Positions 27,932 to 37,489 of a DNA stretch of 64,000 nt are shown in pieces; the stretch's first letter is position 1, and each line of letters starts with the position of its first letter. This DNA comes from Phycisphaerae bacterium (lineage in GTDB: Bacteria > Planctomycetota > Phycisphaerae > Sedimentisphaerales > SM23-30). The DNA is taken from NCBI GenBank assembly GCA_016342495.1, contig JAEIOG010000005.1, forward strand, positions 1 to 64,000, written 5' to 3'. The position numbers and the translations under genes are program-made. Below the pieces are notes generated by a model. The model searched no databases. It was not told the origin of the DNA and worked only from the letters and a program-made list of their open reading frames with translations.

Positions 27932-30900
27932 TTATTGTACAAAAATGCCATTGGCCAGCCAGTTCTGACATAGGATTGCCATATCATTTATGTCGATGAG
28001 TTCATCCCCATTTAGATCGCATTGCGGCAATATTGAAGAATCGCCGAGCCACTCCTGGGATAAAGCCGCGAAGTCGCCCAGTTCCACTTTCATATTATCA
28101 TTAATATCACCAGCGGGGAACTGCCATGCTAATAGCGGATAGGCTGGCTTATCACTGCGGAATTTCCAAACTGGTGGCGTACCATCATCAGAACCGAAAT
28201 CCCAGTCAGAGCCAGTAAAAGAGGTGCTGTCCTGAAGTTCAGCAGTAGTTAGTGCCATTCCCGCACTTGCTGTTGCAACCCCGGCGACGTCACTATCCCA
28301 GGCACATTGCAGAACAGTGCCGCTGTCTGGCGGGCAGAAACCATGAGCATTTTCATTTTCTGGAGGGACATTTAACTCTACCGCGGCATAACAGTTTTCA
28401 ATGGTTTTGGTATTATGAGATATAAATCCCGCAATAGTAATACCTGGGCTGACTGCATTTATTGTGCCTGATGCATAGCAATTCTGAATTGAATTACGAT
28501 ATATACCGCCTGTATATCGTGCAAAACCCGCGGCAAAGCCATCTTTACTGTTAATGTCTATAGTTACATTGCTAAAACAATTTTCAATTATATTTTCGTT
28601 AATTGTGTGGCAAAAAGCACCTACAAAGCAAGTAGGGCTGTTTATTGTTATTGTACCAGTTACATAGCAATTTCTTATAATAATTTCACCGGCATTACCA
28701 GCATTTGGGGGATTGCCTGAAATAGCGCAAAGCCCACCTATTATCTCATAGTTTTTCCCATTGTAAATGTAGTTGATATTGGTCAGGCCAAAGTTTGTAA
28801 TATTGAAATCATATTGACAAAAATTAATTATTCCAAAAAACCCCAATGGTTCAAAGTAACTATGACTGACAGATTTATTATCGTCAAGGTTGATAGTAAA
28901 GTTATCTATAATATGTCCATCACCATCAAATTTTCCAGCAAAAGGATATGCTGTGTTTGTATTACCATACATAAAAAGCCCTGAGGCAATAAATGCTTTC
29001 TGGAAAGTGTGACCTGCCAGATCAATGTCACTGGTTAGTCGAAAGCATCTATTCCATAATAGTTTTTCCGTTCGAAAAGCAAACAGACAATCAATGTCAT
29101 TGATAAGGAACGGCTCTTGTTGTGTGCCGCGGCCATCTAAGGGGATATGGATGCCGTGATCATTTTGATTTTTAAGTTTTGGACCATAGCCCGGATCAAG
29201 CTGCCAGATTTCGGTATCCCAGCCGGGGAAACTGGCCGGGTCCTGCATTTCAGATAATGTAAGCATGATTTCATCATGATAATTGCCATAGGCGCAGCTT
29301 TTACAGCCGTTGACGGTCCCGGTATTTTTACCGCAGATTGAACCAGCAGTGTTTTCCCATTCAGGCAAGGAGCAATCAATAAAGGTGCTGGCATAACAAT
29401 TAGCTATAGTGCCGCTATTTTCGCCACAGATAGCTGCCAGATATTTGGGATTAATGCCTGAATCACCGCCATCAATATAATAATCAATATACATGTTCAT
29501 TTTAACGAAGCAATTCTGGATTGTTCCAGCATTTTGCCCGCAAATTCCTGCGATATGTTGCGGTGGAGCTGTGTTTTCAAGTTTAATATTATAGCTATTG
29601 TTGGACATGGCAATATTTTTGACCACGCCTGAATTTACTATACCGCCAAATAATGCCAGATGGCTATAATGCTTTTCAAAATCGTTGCGAAAAATAATGT
29701 TAAATGTCAGATTATTTATCGCATGGCCATTTCCATCAAAACAGCCACTGAAAGGAGTTCCCTGAAAATCAGATTCATGCAAAGCAGTGTCCGGAGCTAT
29801 TACTGCCCGATCAAAATACCAGCTTCCCAGATCAATATCGCTGGTCAGCATGAAATTATTTTCCCATAGTCCCGGACATTTCCCTGCATAGGTCAAGGCT
29901 TCTACACTGTCAATGATAAATGGATTTTCAGCAGTGCCAGCTCCGTAAAACGGGATTTTCGGAGCCTGATTATTGACATGCTGGTTGGGTCGGGGCAGAT
30001 AGCCATTTGTGATTATCCAGTTGGTATTTTCACTGAAAGTAGTCAGGGCTTGCGGGGTTATAGGGAAGGCTATGCCATTGTCGTTTCCGCTGTGATAGCC
30101 AAAATGGCAATCATTTATTTCGCCATAATTATCCAGACAGAACGCTGCTCGTTGGGCATTATATGAGGAGGTTGTTCCCCAGCTGTAACAGTGTTCTATC
30201 TGGCTAGAACTTGCCGCTACAAAACCGGCTATTCGGTTATCATTTGAAGAATCGCTTGTATCAATGATATTGCAAACTGAATAGCAATCGCTAATCTGAG
30301 GGGTATAATCTATCGCAAGACTGAAACCGCACAATCCCGCAATGCTGTAACGATAATTATTGTAGTAGATTGCATCCATAAGCTCAATTTTACCGGTTGT
30401 ATAGCATTGTTTGATGGTGCCAGCATTATTGCTGCATAACAAGCCTGCTATTACTGCATTGGCATAAAAATAAGATTCTTGGCTTTGATAATTGAGTTTT
30501 ATATGAGCGTTTTCAATACCGAGGTTTTCAATCATGCCGGTTGACTTGCCAAATAAGCCGATATTGGAATACTGTTGTCTTGGGTTTTCATAGTCTACAA
30601 TTTTACCGGTATCGATTTGCATGTTTCTTATCACATGTCCATTCCCATTAAAATGACCTGTGAATCCCTGTTCTTCATATGAATTGTATTGTTGACCAGG
30701 TGTTTCATCAGTGATAATGGCACCGCAAAATATCTTATCAGCATCGAAAACAATATCAGCGGTCATGATAAAATTCCGGTCAAATATCGCTGGCATCATT
30801 CCGATCAATTCCAGGTCCATCTGACAGGCAATAGGGAAGGGCATTTCATTTGAACCATCGCCGTTGTTGCCGATGGATATATAAATATCAACCGGTTGGC

Positions 30901-31966
30901 CCGGCGGACAATGGCCGCCGATGCTGTAAGATAAGCCAATAGCAGTATTGAACATACCAAAGAGACTGTTGACATGGTGAATACTGCCAACTGTCAGGCC
31001 AGCCTGTTCTATTAAATCACATGTTTCCGGCAAATCGCAGCCAATTACATCTGGGATGCGGCAATAATGAAAAGCAGCCAGCTGCGGCATCTGGCCATCT
31101 ATTGCGACCCAGGCCCCTGCGCCATAGCTTTCGGAAGTTATAAAATCCCAGCCAATATCGATGAAATTATGTGGATTATAAAATTGGTGACTGGTTAAGG
31201 CTCGGAGATTGGAAAAATTGTAAGGATAATTTGATTCGGAAAAAGGAAAGTTTGGTGCCAGTTCGCAGTTCCAGATGCAGTTTTCTATAGTGTCATTATA
31301 GTGGTCATAGCCAAAAGCATTGCCGCTGGTATTACCGCTGTAATAGCAGTTAAGCATTTTTCCGGAATTGAGATCACAAAATCCTATTGCGTCATGAAGA
31401 ATATCGACTGTTGAGTAACAATTTTTAATTTGTGCATTAGGCCCGATCCCCCAGGCAAAAGAACAATTGCCATAACCGGTGCTGTCTATCTGGCCGGTAC
31501 AGAAACATTGTTCAATAATTCCTTGATTTGCATATACAAATGGAGCAGATTCGTCCATATTGCCACTGAAATTGATGTCAGCAAGCCCTACCCGAAAAAC
31601 ACTACCATTGACTTCATGAATAAAACAGGCTTCACCATCACTGATAATGGTCAGATTAGAGATAATATGGCCATCACCTTCCAGCGTGCCGTTAAATTCT
31701 CCCTCATAAAAGGCTCTGTTAAAGCTGCCATCAGGATTATCGCCATAGCCATTGGCTTTGAGTATATCTGGGTGAATATCGATATCGTCGGTAAGGATGA
31801 AGTGGTCATCGCTGCTGACATTCACATCACGCAGTGCCATCAAATCAGCCAGATTGGCTATTTGATAAGGGTTTTCCGCAGTGCCGTCCCCGCCGCTGTA
31901 GGCCAAAAGCCCTGTTGTTAATAAATTTAACAAACCAAATACTGCTATAACACTAAATTTCTTCAT
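27932..31966 (-). CDS. Very large secreted GLUG-motif repeat protein with a PASTA-like segment and dockerin-like C-terminus
   Basis: GGDGTAENPYQIANLADLMALRD...FILTDDIDI modules; AGICGQNAGTIQNCF and AAICGENSGTIANCYAS GLUG motifs; VIGCDLPETCDLIEQAGLTVGSI PASTA-like; C-term GDINDNMKVELGDFAALSQEWL...CDLNGDELIDINDMAILCQNWL. Confidence 0.87.
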   Translation of the reverse strand: MKKFSVIAVFGLLNLLTTGLLAYSGGDGTAENPYQIANLADLMALRDVNVSSDDHFILTDDIDIHPDILKANGYGDNPDGSFNRAFYEGEFNGTLEGDGHIISNLTIISDGEACFIHEVNGSVFRVGLADINFSGNMDESAPFVYANQGIIEQCFCTGQIDSTGYGNCSFAWGIGPNAQIKNCYSTVDILHDAIGFCDLNSGKMLNCYYSGNTSGNAFGYDHYNDTIENCIWNCELAPNFPFSESNYPYNFSNLRALTSHQFYNPHNFIDIGWDFITSESYGAGAWVAIDGQMPQLAAFHYCRIPDVIGCDLPETCDLIEQAGLTVGSIHHVNSLFGMFNTAIGLSYSIGGHCPPGQPVDIYISIGNNGDGSNEMPFPIACQMDLELIGMMPAIFDRNFIMTADIVFDADKIFCGAIITDETPGQQYNSYEEQGFTGHFNGNGHVIRNMQIDTGKIVDYENPRQQYSNIGLFGKSTGMIENLGIENAHIKLNYQSQESYFYANAVIAGLLCSNNAGTIKQCYTTGKIELMDAIYYNNYRYSIAGLCGFSLAIDYTPQISDCYSVCNIIDTSDSSNDNRIAGFVAASSSQIEHCYSWGTTSSYNAQRAAFCLDNYGEINDCHFGYHSGNDNGIAFPITPQALTTFSENTNWIITNGYLPRPNQHVNNQAPKIPFYGAGTAENPFIIDSVEALTYAGKCPGLWENNFMLTSDIDLGSWYFDRAVIAPDTALHESDFQGTPFSGCFDGNGHAINNLTFNIIFRNDFEKHYSHLALFGGIVNSGVVKNIAMSNNSYNIKLENTAPPQHIAGICGQNAGTIQNCFVKMNMYIDYYIDGGDSGINPKYLAAICGENSGTIANCYASTFIDCSLPEWENTAGSICGKNTGTVNGCKSCAYGNYHDEIMLTLSEMQDPASFPGWDTEIWQLDPGYGPKLKNQNDHGIHIPLDGRGTQQEPFLINDIDCLFAFRTEKLLWNRCFRLTSDIDLAGHTFQKAFIASGLFMYGNTNTAYPFAGKFDGDGHIIDNFTINLDDNKSVSHSYFEPLGFFGIINFCQYDFNITNFGLTNINYIYNGKNYEIIGGLCAISGNPPNAGNAGEIIIRNCYVTGTITINSPTCFVGAFCHTINENIIENCFSNVTIDINSKDGFAAGFARYTGGIYRNSIQNCYASGTINAVSPGITIAGFISHNTKTIENCYAAVELNVPPENENAHGFCPPDSGTVLQCAWDSDVAGVATASAGMALTTAELQDSTSFTGSDWDFGSDDGTPPVWKFRSDKPAYPLLAWQFPAGDINDNMKVELGDFAALSQEWLGDSSILPQCDLNGDELIDINDMAILCQNWLANGIFVQ

Positions 31967-32174
31967 AAATCACCCTTTAATCTATCGTTACCGTTAATAG
32001 CTCCTTATTATTATAGCTATTTTTTGGGGAGGAGCAATAGTTTAATTTCGGACTTGGAGGTTTAAAATAATACTTTATCGCCATTGATGCCTTTCTGGCA
32101 GATACAGATTGATATTTAACGCAAGTGATACCAAAGGGCTTACTTTTGCCTTTTTGCTTGAATGTTTCTGAATT

Positions 32175-32425
32175 TCATATCGTAATGGCAATCGTATTAC
32201 CGGGCAGGCTGGCACCGGAATCGTTGATCGCTATGATACGATATTCCCGATCTTCTCTGACAGTGGTTTTGGCTTTATTCAGGCGATAGGAATTGACAGT
32301 GGTAAAGTTTTCCAGCTGCCATTTATCTTTACCATCAGCTAAACGATACTGAACCAGATAGCCCTTGACCGGACGGCGAGGAAATTTTGTATTGTCTCCT
32401 ACGAAAATATACCTTCATAGTCCAT
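32175..32425 (-). pseudogene. Small Fn3-like ORF interrupted by one frameshift
   Basis: SD AAGGA plus ATG at 32425 reads MDYEGIFS-stop; the -1 frame continues VGDNTKFPRRPVKGYLVQYRLADGKDKWQLENFTTVNSYRLNKAKTTVREDREYRIIAINDSGASLPGNTIAITI-stop at 32175. Confidence 0.65.
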
Positions 32426-32486
32426 TATTATTCCTTTATAAATCTGTGTAAATCCGCCCAATCAGTCAAAATCCGTGTCCTAATTC

Positions 32487-34271
32487 TCATTCGCCTATCT
32501 TTAAATCAATCGCCATCAATTCCACTGAGCTATTGCCATTAAACCGATTAATCACCGGCTCAAAAACCATATCAAAACTATTGGCTCCGGCCAGCGGTTT
32601 TTCCCATTTGGCGGTCTTACTAAAAGCCACCACTCTGAACATCGCATTGCGGCCAAACTGCTGGTCTTGGGGCTTATCTGTTACGATCATCGAAAGATGA
32701 TTTCCCTTTTGCCCCATCCGCCGGGTTGGCTCAACTAATCGCAAATTCCGCACGACAAGCTTAACTGAAGGATTCCCCTGGCCAAATGGCCCCAGCTTTT
32801 CGATATGTTCGACAGCATTCAATGTCAGCATATCAAGAGAAATTTCCCCATCAATCTCTAATTTACTTACTAAACCATCTTCTCTAATATTTTCTTTTAC
32901 ATATTCATTAAAAGCTTCACGGAAATCATCAATTTTATCAGCATCAATTTTCAAACCCGCCGCCATCGCATGGCCACCAAATCCATTTAGATGTTCACTG
33001 CAAGCCGACAATGCCGCATGAATATCGAAACCCGGCACCGACCGACATGAACCCATCGGTTTGCCATTATCCAGTGAAATAACAATTGTTGGCTTATTAT
33101 ATTTATCAATAATTCGCGAAGCGACAATGCCAATAACCCCGCCATGCCAGTTCTCATCAGCTACAACAATCCCGCTGTATTTTTCCTTATCCATTCCCAA
33201 ATCAATGATTTGTTTTTTTGCCTGTTCGACAATTTCTTTTTCAACTTTTTGGCGAAGTCTATTTTGCGATTCCAGGTAAGCAGCGATTTCCAATGCTTTT
33301 TGCAAATTACTCTTGGTAAACATTTCAATGGCCAACCGCGCATGGCCCATACGGCCGGCAGCATTCAATTTCGGCGCCAGTTTAAAACCAATATCCATAC
33401 TAGAAAGTTTTTCACCAGTTAAACCCGATGCCTTTATCAATGCCAGTATCCCCGGATCATTACTGTTGGCCAGACCCTGCATCCCAAATGCTGCCAATAC
33501 CCGATTTTCACCTAATAACGGCACTACATCAGCAATCGTTCCTAATGCGGCCATACTGGTAGCAGACAACAGAAATTCTCGGAAATTCTCCGAAACTTTT
33601 TTCGATTCCGAAAAACTTTGGGCGATCGCCCAGGCCAATTTAAATGCCACCCCTGCCCCGCAAAGATTAGCATTAGCATAATTCTGCCCCGGCAAATCTG
33701 GGTGCAGTACCGCCACGGCTTTGGCTGGCTTGTCGCCAACTTTATGATGATCGGTAATAATTAATTCGATCCCAAGTTCAGCGGCCCGGTCAGCTGCTTC
33801 ATAAGCTGTAATGCCGCAATCTACTGTTATTATTAGACTAACATTTTTTTCTGCCAGCAATTCAATTGCTTCAATATTCAATCCATAACCTTCATCCAGG
33901 CGATGGGGCACATAGAATTCAACTTCGCGACCAGCCTGTTTCAGGCATTGCCACAGGATAGCTGTTGACATTATGCCATCGACATCATAATCGCCATAGA
34001 TTACTATCTTTTCCTTATCGACTATCGCTTTGCGGATGCGGGAGACGGCTTTGTCAATGTTGAGCAGATTTGACGGATCGATAAGATCCATAAGTGACGG
34101 TTTTAGAAAGCTTTGCGCAGTTTTAGTGTCACGGATGCCGCGATTGTAGAGCAGTTGGGCTATCAATTTAGGGAGGGAGGTTTCTTTAGCGAAATCGTCG
34201 ATATCAGTAGTGGTTGGGGCGATTTGCCACAGTGCACCTTCTTTATGACGTTTTTGTAACGTCCGTGCCAT
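32487..34271 (-). CDS. recJ: Single-stranded-DNA-specific exonuclease RecJ
   Basis: VIYGDYDVDGIMSTAIL, ITVDCGITAYEAADRAAELGIELIITDHHK, LCGAGVAFKLAWA, KLNAAGRMGHA, GGHAMAAGLKI. Confidence 0.95.
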   Translation of the reverse strand: MARTLQKRHKEGALWQIAPTTTDIDDFAKETSLPKLIAQLLYNRGIRDTKTAQSFLKPSLMDLIDPSNLLNIDKAVSRIRKAIVDKEKIVIYGDYDVDGIMSTAILWQCLKQAGREVEFYVPHRLDEGYGLNIEAIELLAEKNVSLIITVDCGITAYEAADRAAELGIELIITDHHKVGDKPAKAVAVLHPDLPGQNYANANLCGAGVAFKLAWAIAQSFSESKKVSENFREFLLSATSMAALGTIADVVPLLGENRVLAAFGMQGLANSNDPGILALIKASGLTGEKLSSMDIGFKLAPKLNAAGRMGHARLAIEMFTKSNLQKALEIAAYLESQNRLRQKVEKEIVEQAKKQIIDLGMDKEKYSGIVVADENWHGGVIGIVASRIIDKYNKPTIVISLDNGKPMGSCRSVPGFDIHAALSACSEHLNGFGGHAMAAGLKIDADKIDDFREAFNEYVKENIREDGLVSKLEIDGEISLDMLTLNAVEHIEKLGPFGQGNPSVKLVVRNLRLVEPTRRMGQKGNHLSMIVTDKPQDQQFGRNAMFRVVAFSKTAKWEKPLAGANSFDMVFEPVINRFNGNSSVELMAIDLKIGE

Positions 34272-34708
34272 CCAGCACTCCTTTGCTATAGTTATTATTA
34301 ATTAGTAAGATTTTAGATATGATACCTTATGGCCTTGGCAATGACAAGTAGCAAAAAAAGCAATATGATCCATACCATTTGCGCACTTTGGTAAATTTCA
34401 GGTGAAGATCACGGGCACGAAAAGGCAGTTTTTCCCCGAAAATGTCTGAAAATACTCTGAAAATTACAAAAAAGGGAAGTTTTTTACAAAAATTACTTGT
34501 CATTAAACAACAAAAGTGCGTAAATGGCTTTCATGGTAAGCCCATATTATGCTCTATTTAATTAGTTCTAATATTAATATGGTATTATCAAAGTTATAGT
34601 GTAATATTGACGATAAAATACTTGAAGGTTATTATTATTTTGGATTTACCTGAGGTTGGAGTTTTATATTATAGAAGCACTCCGGCCTCAAAATAGGGGT
34701 CCGGCTCG

Positions 34709-34751
34709 CATATGCGGGAAATAAAGGCAATAATTTTAAAACTATTGCCAA
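34709..34751 (+). promoter_or_regulatory. Structured leader upstream of the response regulator gene
   Basis: Palindrome CGCATATGCG (34709-34718), then hairpin GGCAATA-N10-TATTGCC (34728-34734 / 34745-34751), followed directly by the AGAGGG ribosome-binding region and ATG at 34765. Confidence 0.45.
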
Positions 34752-34764
34752 GAGGGATAGTTGT

Positions 34765-35214
34765 ATGAACCAGCAAAAATTAGCGGTAAATATGAATATC
34801 ATATTGAGGTCAGATATTGAATTTCTGATTGTTGAAGATGAGCGGGCCCATTTTGTGTTGGCCCGGATTTGTCTTGAAAGAGCCGGGATAGAAAATAAAA
34901 TAAACTGGTTTGAAAATGGTCAGGAAGTTTTGGATTTCCTGCGAGGCTCTGGCCATCCATCAATAAATAATAAAAAATATATCATGCTATTGGATGTCAG
35001 GATGCCCAGTATGGATGGCATCGAGGTTCTGCGAAGAATAAAAAGCGATGATATGTTAAAGTCGATTCAGGTAATAATGCTGACAACCAGTGATGACCAG
35101 CAGCAGGCGAAGGTTTGCTATGAACTAGGTTGCATAGCTCATGTGACCAAGCCTCCAAATGAAGCTTTATTGTCGGCAATAAAGCGGGCATCACATCGGC
35201 CACAGATAGCCTGA
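34765..35214 (+). CDS. Single-domain response regulator (Rcp1/CheY-like receiver)
   Basis: FLIVEDERAHFVLARICLERAG...YIMLLDVRMPSMDGIEVLRRIKSDDMLKSIQVIMLTTSDD...CIAHVTKP. Confidence 0.92.
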   Translation: MNQQKLAVNMNIILRSDIEFLIVEDERAHFVLARICLERAGIENKINWFENGQEVLDFLRGSGHPSINNKKYIMLLDVRMPSMDGIEVLRRIKSDDMLKSIQVIMLTTSDDQQQAKVCYELGCIAHVTKPPNEALLSAIKRASHRPQIA

Positions 35215-35300
35215 TGGGGCGTTAAAACTAAAAGTCCAAAGTTTTAGTGTTGCTGGTGCGTAGGGTTTTGAAATGATTTGTTCGCAGAGGCACGCAGATT

Positions 35301-36638
35301 TTAAGGGATAATAAAGGGGTATTTTTCTTGTAGGATATCGATTGGGGTTTTTCCCTGATTATCTTTTATTGTCAGGTCGGCACCTGCATTGACAAGTTTT
35401 TCAAGATTATGTAAATACCCATACCGAGTAGCCAGATGAGCTGGAGTCTGGCCTTTTTTGTCTTGGATATTGACTTTGGCACCTTTTTTGATTAATTCAC
35501 TAACAAGAAAATATTGGTCATATGATTTAGCTGTTAAATGCAAAGCTGTTTGGCCTTCATCATCTGTAATATTAACATTTGTAACTTCCACTAATTTTTT
35601 AAGTAGATTGTATATGCTACCTTGCTTGCCTTGATTTGGCCAACCGAGACGGCCACCCCATTTGTTATCGTAAAAAACCAACAGGGGAGTGCGGCCATAA
35701 CTGTCTTTAGCGTTAGCGTTAGCACCTTTGGAAAGTAGATATAAAACAGATGATTCATTATGGCATTGCACGGCCAAGTGTAATGGTGTTGTTCCGCATG
35801 CATGTGCATTAATATCAGCTCCTTTTTCAACCATCGCTTGCACGCTGTCAATATCATTAGCCCAATGTAGCGGGGTGAAGCCATCATTGTTAACCGTATT
35901 AACCTTTGCTCCTTTTTCCAGTAAAAGCTTAACGATATCAGGTGTGGGTGCCAGATGCAGCGCAGTGTTTCCTTTATTATCTTTAATATTCACATCGATG
36001 CCATCCACCAATCTTTGATGGAATTCTACCAGTTTTTTGTTTCCATTAAAGTGTGGCCATGCATCCCAATTGGTATCAGTAGCATAGAAGTAAAATAAAG
36101 CGGTCCTGCCATCGCCATCTTCGATTTTCGGATCAGCTCCCTTTGATAATAAATATAAACCTAATGGAGCATCATGGATATAAGCAGCTATTTGTAATGG
36201 GGTTTCGCTACCATTATTACTAACATTGACATTAGCTCCATTTTCAACAAAGACATTAGCAATATCGGTATTGTGTGCATAATGGAGCGGAGTCGCCCCA
36301 AAAATATTAATGGAATTGACACTTGCACCATTTTTGATTAATAATTCGGCCATCTTCGCACTTTTGACATAGTGCAAAGTCATATTGTTATCTTCATTGA
36401 ATAATATAGAAGCTAAGTTGGGATCAATCTCAAGAATCTTTTGCATCAAGGCTTGCCAGTCATTATCGATGGTTTGCTTAATGAGTTTAGCTTGCTCGGC
36501 TTTTTCCAGTCTGACTATGTCAGGCAGGGACGCTATAAGATTGTTTTCGGCTGGCTGTATTCTGTATGAATTACTGGGATTGTAACAGCCTGTCAATAAG
36601 AACAGAGTTAAGCAGTAAAAAAATATTTTTATATTCAT
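35301..36638 (-). CDS. Ankyrin-repeat lipoprotein
   Basis: Lipobox FLLTGC; repeats such as GATPLHYAHNTDIANVFVENGANVN, GTTPLHLAVQCHNESSVLYLLSKGANANAKDSYGRTPL. Start placed at internal ATG 36638. Confidence 0.92.
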   Translation of the reverse strand: MNIKIFFYCLTLFLLTGCYNPSNSYRIQPAENNLIASLPDIVRLEKAEQAKLIKQTIDNDWQALMQKILEIDPNLASILFNEDNNMTLHYVKSAKMAELLIKNGASVNSINIFGATPLHYAHNTDIANVFVENGANVNVSNNGSETPLQIAAYIHDAPLGLYLLSKGADPKIEDGDGRTALFYFYATDTNWDAWPHFNGNKKLVEFHQRLVDGIDVNIKDNKGNTALHLAPTPDIVKLLLEKGAKVNTVNNDGFTPLHWANDIDSVQAMVEKGADINAHACGTTPLHLAVQCHNESSVLYLLSKGANANAKDSYGRTPLLVFYDNKWGGRLGWPNQGKQGSIYNLLKKLVEVTNVNITDDEGQTALHLTAKSYDQYFLVSELIKKGAKVNIQDKKGQTPAHLATRYGYLHNLEKLVNAGADLTIKDNQGKTPIDILQEKYPFIIP

Positions 36639-36974
36639 AATTATCTCCAAAACTAATCTATTTAGTTGACCTTCTATTAATTTAACTGATTTATGATAAT
36701 TGAGCAAGTAAGAATTTATGGTTTTGAACAGTATTTTATATTGACCTTTCAGACCGATGAACTGGCTGTTGTCGTATACACAAGGGATAGATCTTAGAAC
36801 CTAAGGGGTTTTGTTGTGATTGTCAATGTTGATGATAAGGTAATTAACCCTGGCGTAAACGACGATAATTCACAGATTGTTAGACCAGTTTAACAATGCT
36901 CTGCTTCGTAGAATATTGCCACCTTAATAGGTTTTTGAGCTGTTATCTATTTTTTGATGTGGTATAATAGGGCC

Positions 36975-37442
36975 ATGAAGTTGTATCTTAAGAATAAGAA
37001 GTACCATAGCGACCCGCAGTTTAATATGACGCCTATGATCGACGTTGTGTTTTTACTGATCGTGTTTTTTATGCTGGTATGTCAATTCATTTCCCAGGAA
37101 AATTATCGTCTCGTTGTCCCTGATGATTGTCAAACCGTCATAAAGCCCGAAGATCCTGACCCCCAGGCGATTATTGTGAATGTCTATCTTGAAGATGTCC
37201 AGATTGTCTATGCCGTTGGCGGTAAGGAAATTCGCCATACCGATGATACTGAGCAACTAACCGAGATACTTACCGAAGCCATCCGGGAAAAGAATACAAC
37301 AAAAACCCAACCCCGGATACTGCTACGGGCTCATCGTAATCTGGAAAGTAAAAATGTTTATCCGGTAATGCAGGCGGCATCAAATGCCAATATTGGCTTG
37401 ATAAAATTAGCAGCCTTTGACCAGATTCAGGCTGCCAGATAA
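36975..37442 (+). CDS. ExbD/TolR-family biopolymer transport protein
   Basis: FNMTPMIDVVFLLIVFFMLVCQF signature; C-terminal YPVMQAASNANIGLIKLAAFDQ. Start placed at ATG 36975. Confidence 0.9.
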   Translation: MKLYLKNKKYHSDPQFNMTPMIDVVFLLIVFFMLVCQFISQENYRLVVPDDCQTVIKPEDPDPQAIIVNVYLEDVQIVYAVGGKEIRHTDDTEQLTEILTEAIREKNTTKTQPRILLRAHRNLESKNVYPVMQAASNANIGLIKLAAFDQIQAAR

Positions 37443-37489
37443 AATCATACCCTTTGGGTATAAATCTAAAAAACAGAAAGGCTATTGTC

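Noticed and set aside
36810-36900. 25-codon GTG ORF (MIVNVDDKVINPGVNDDNSQIVRPV) upstream of exbD
   Set aside because: Too short, weak start context, no conserved feature visible.
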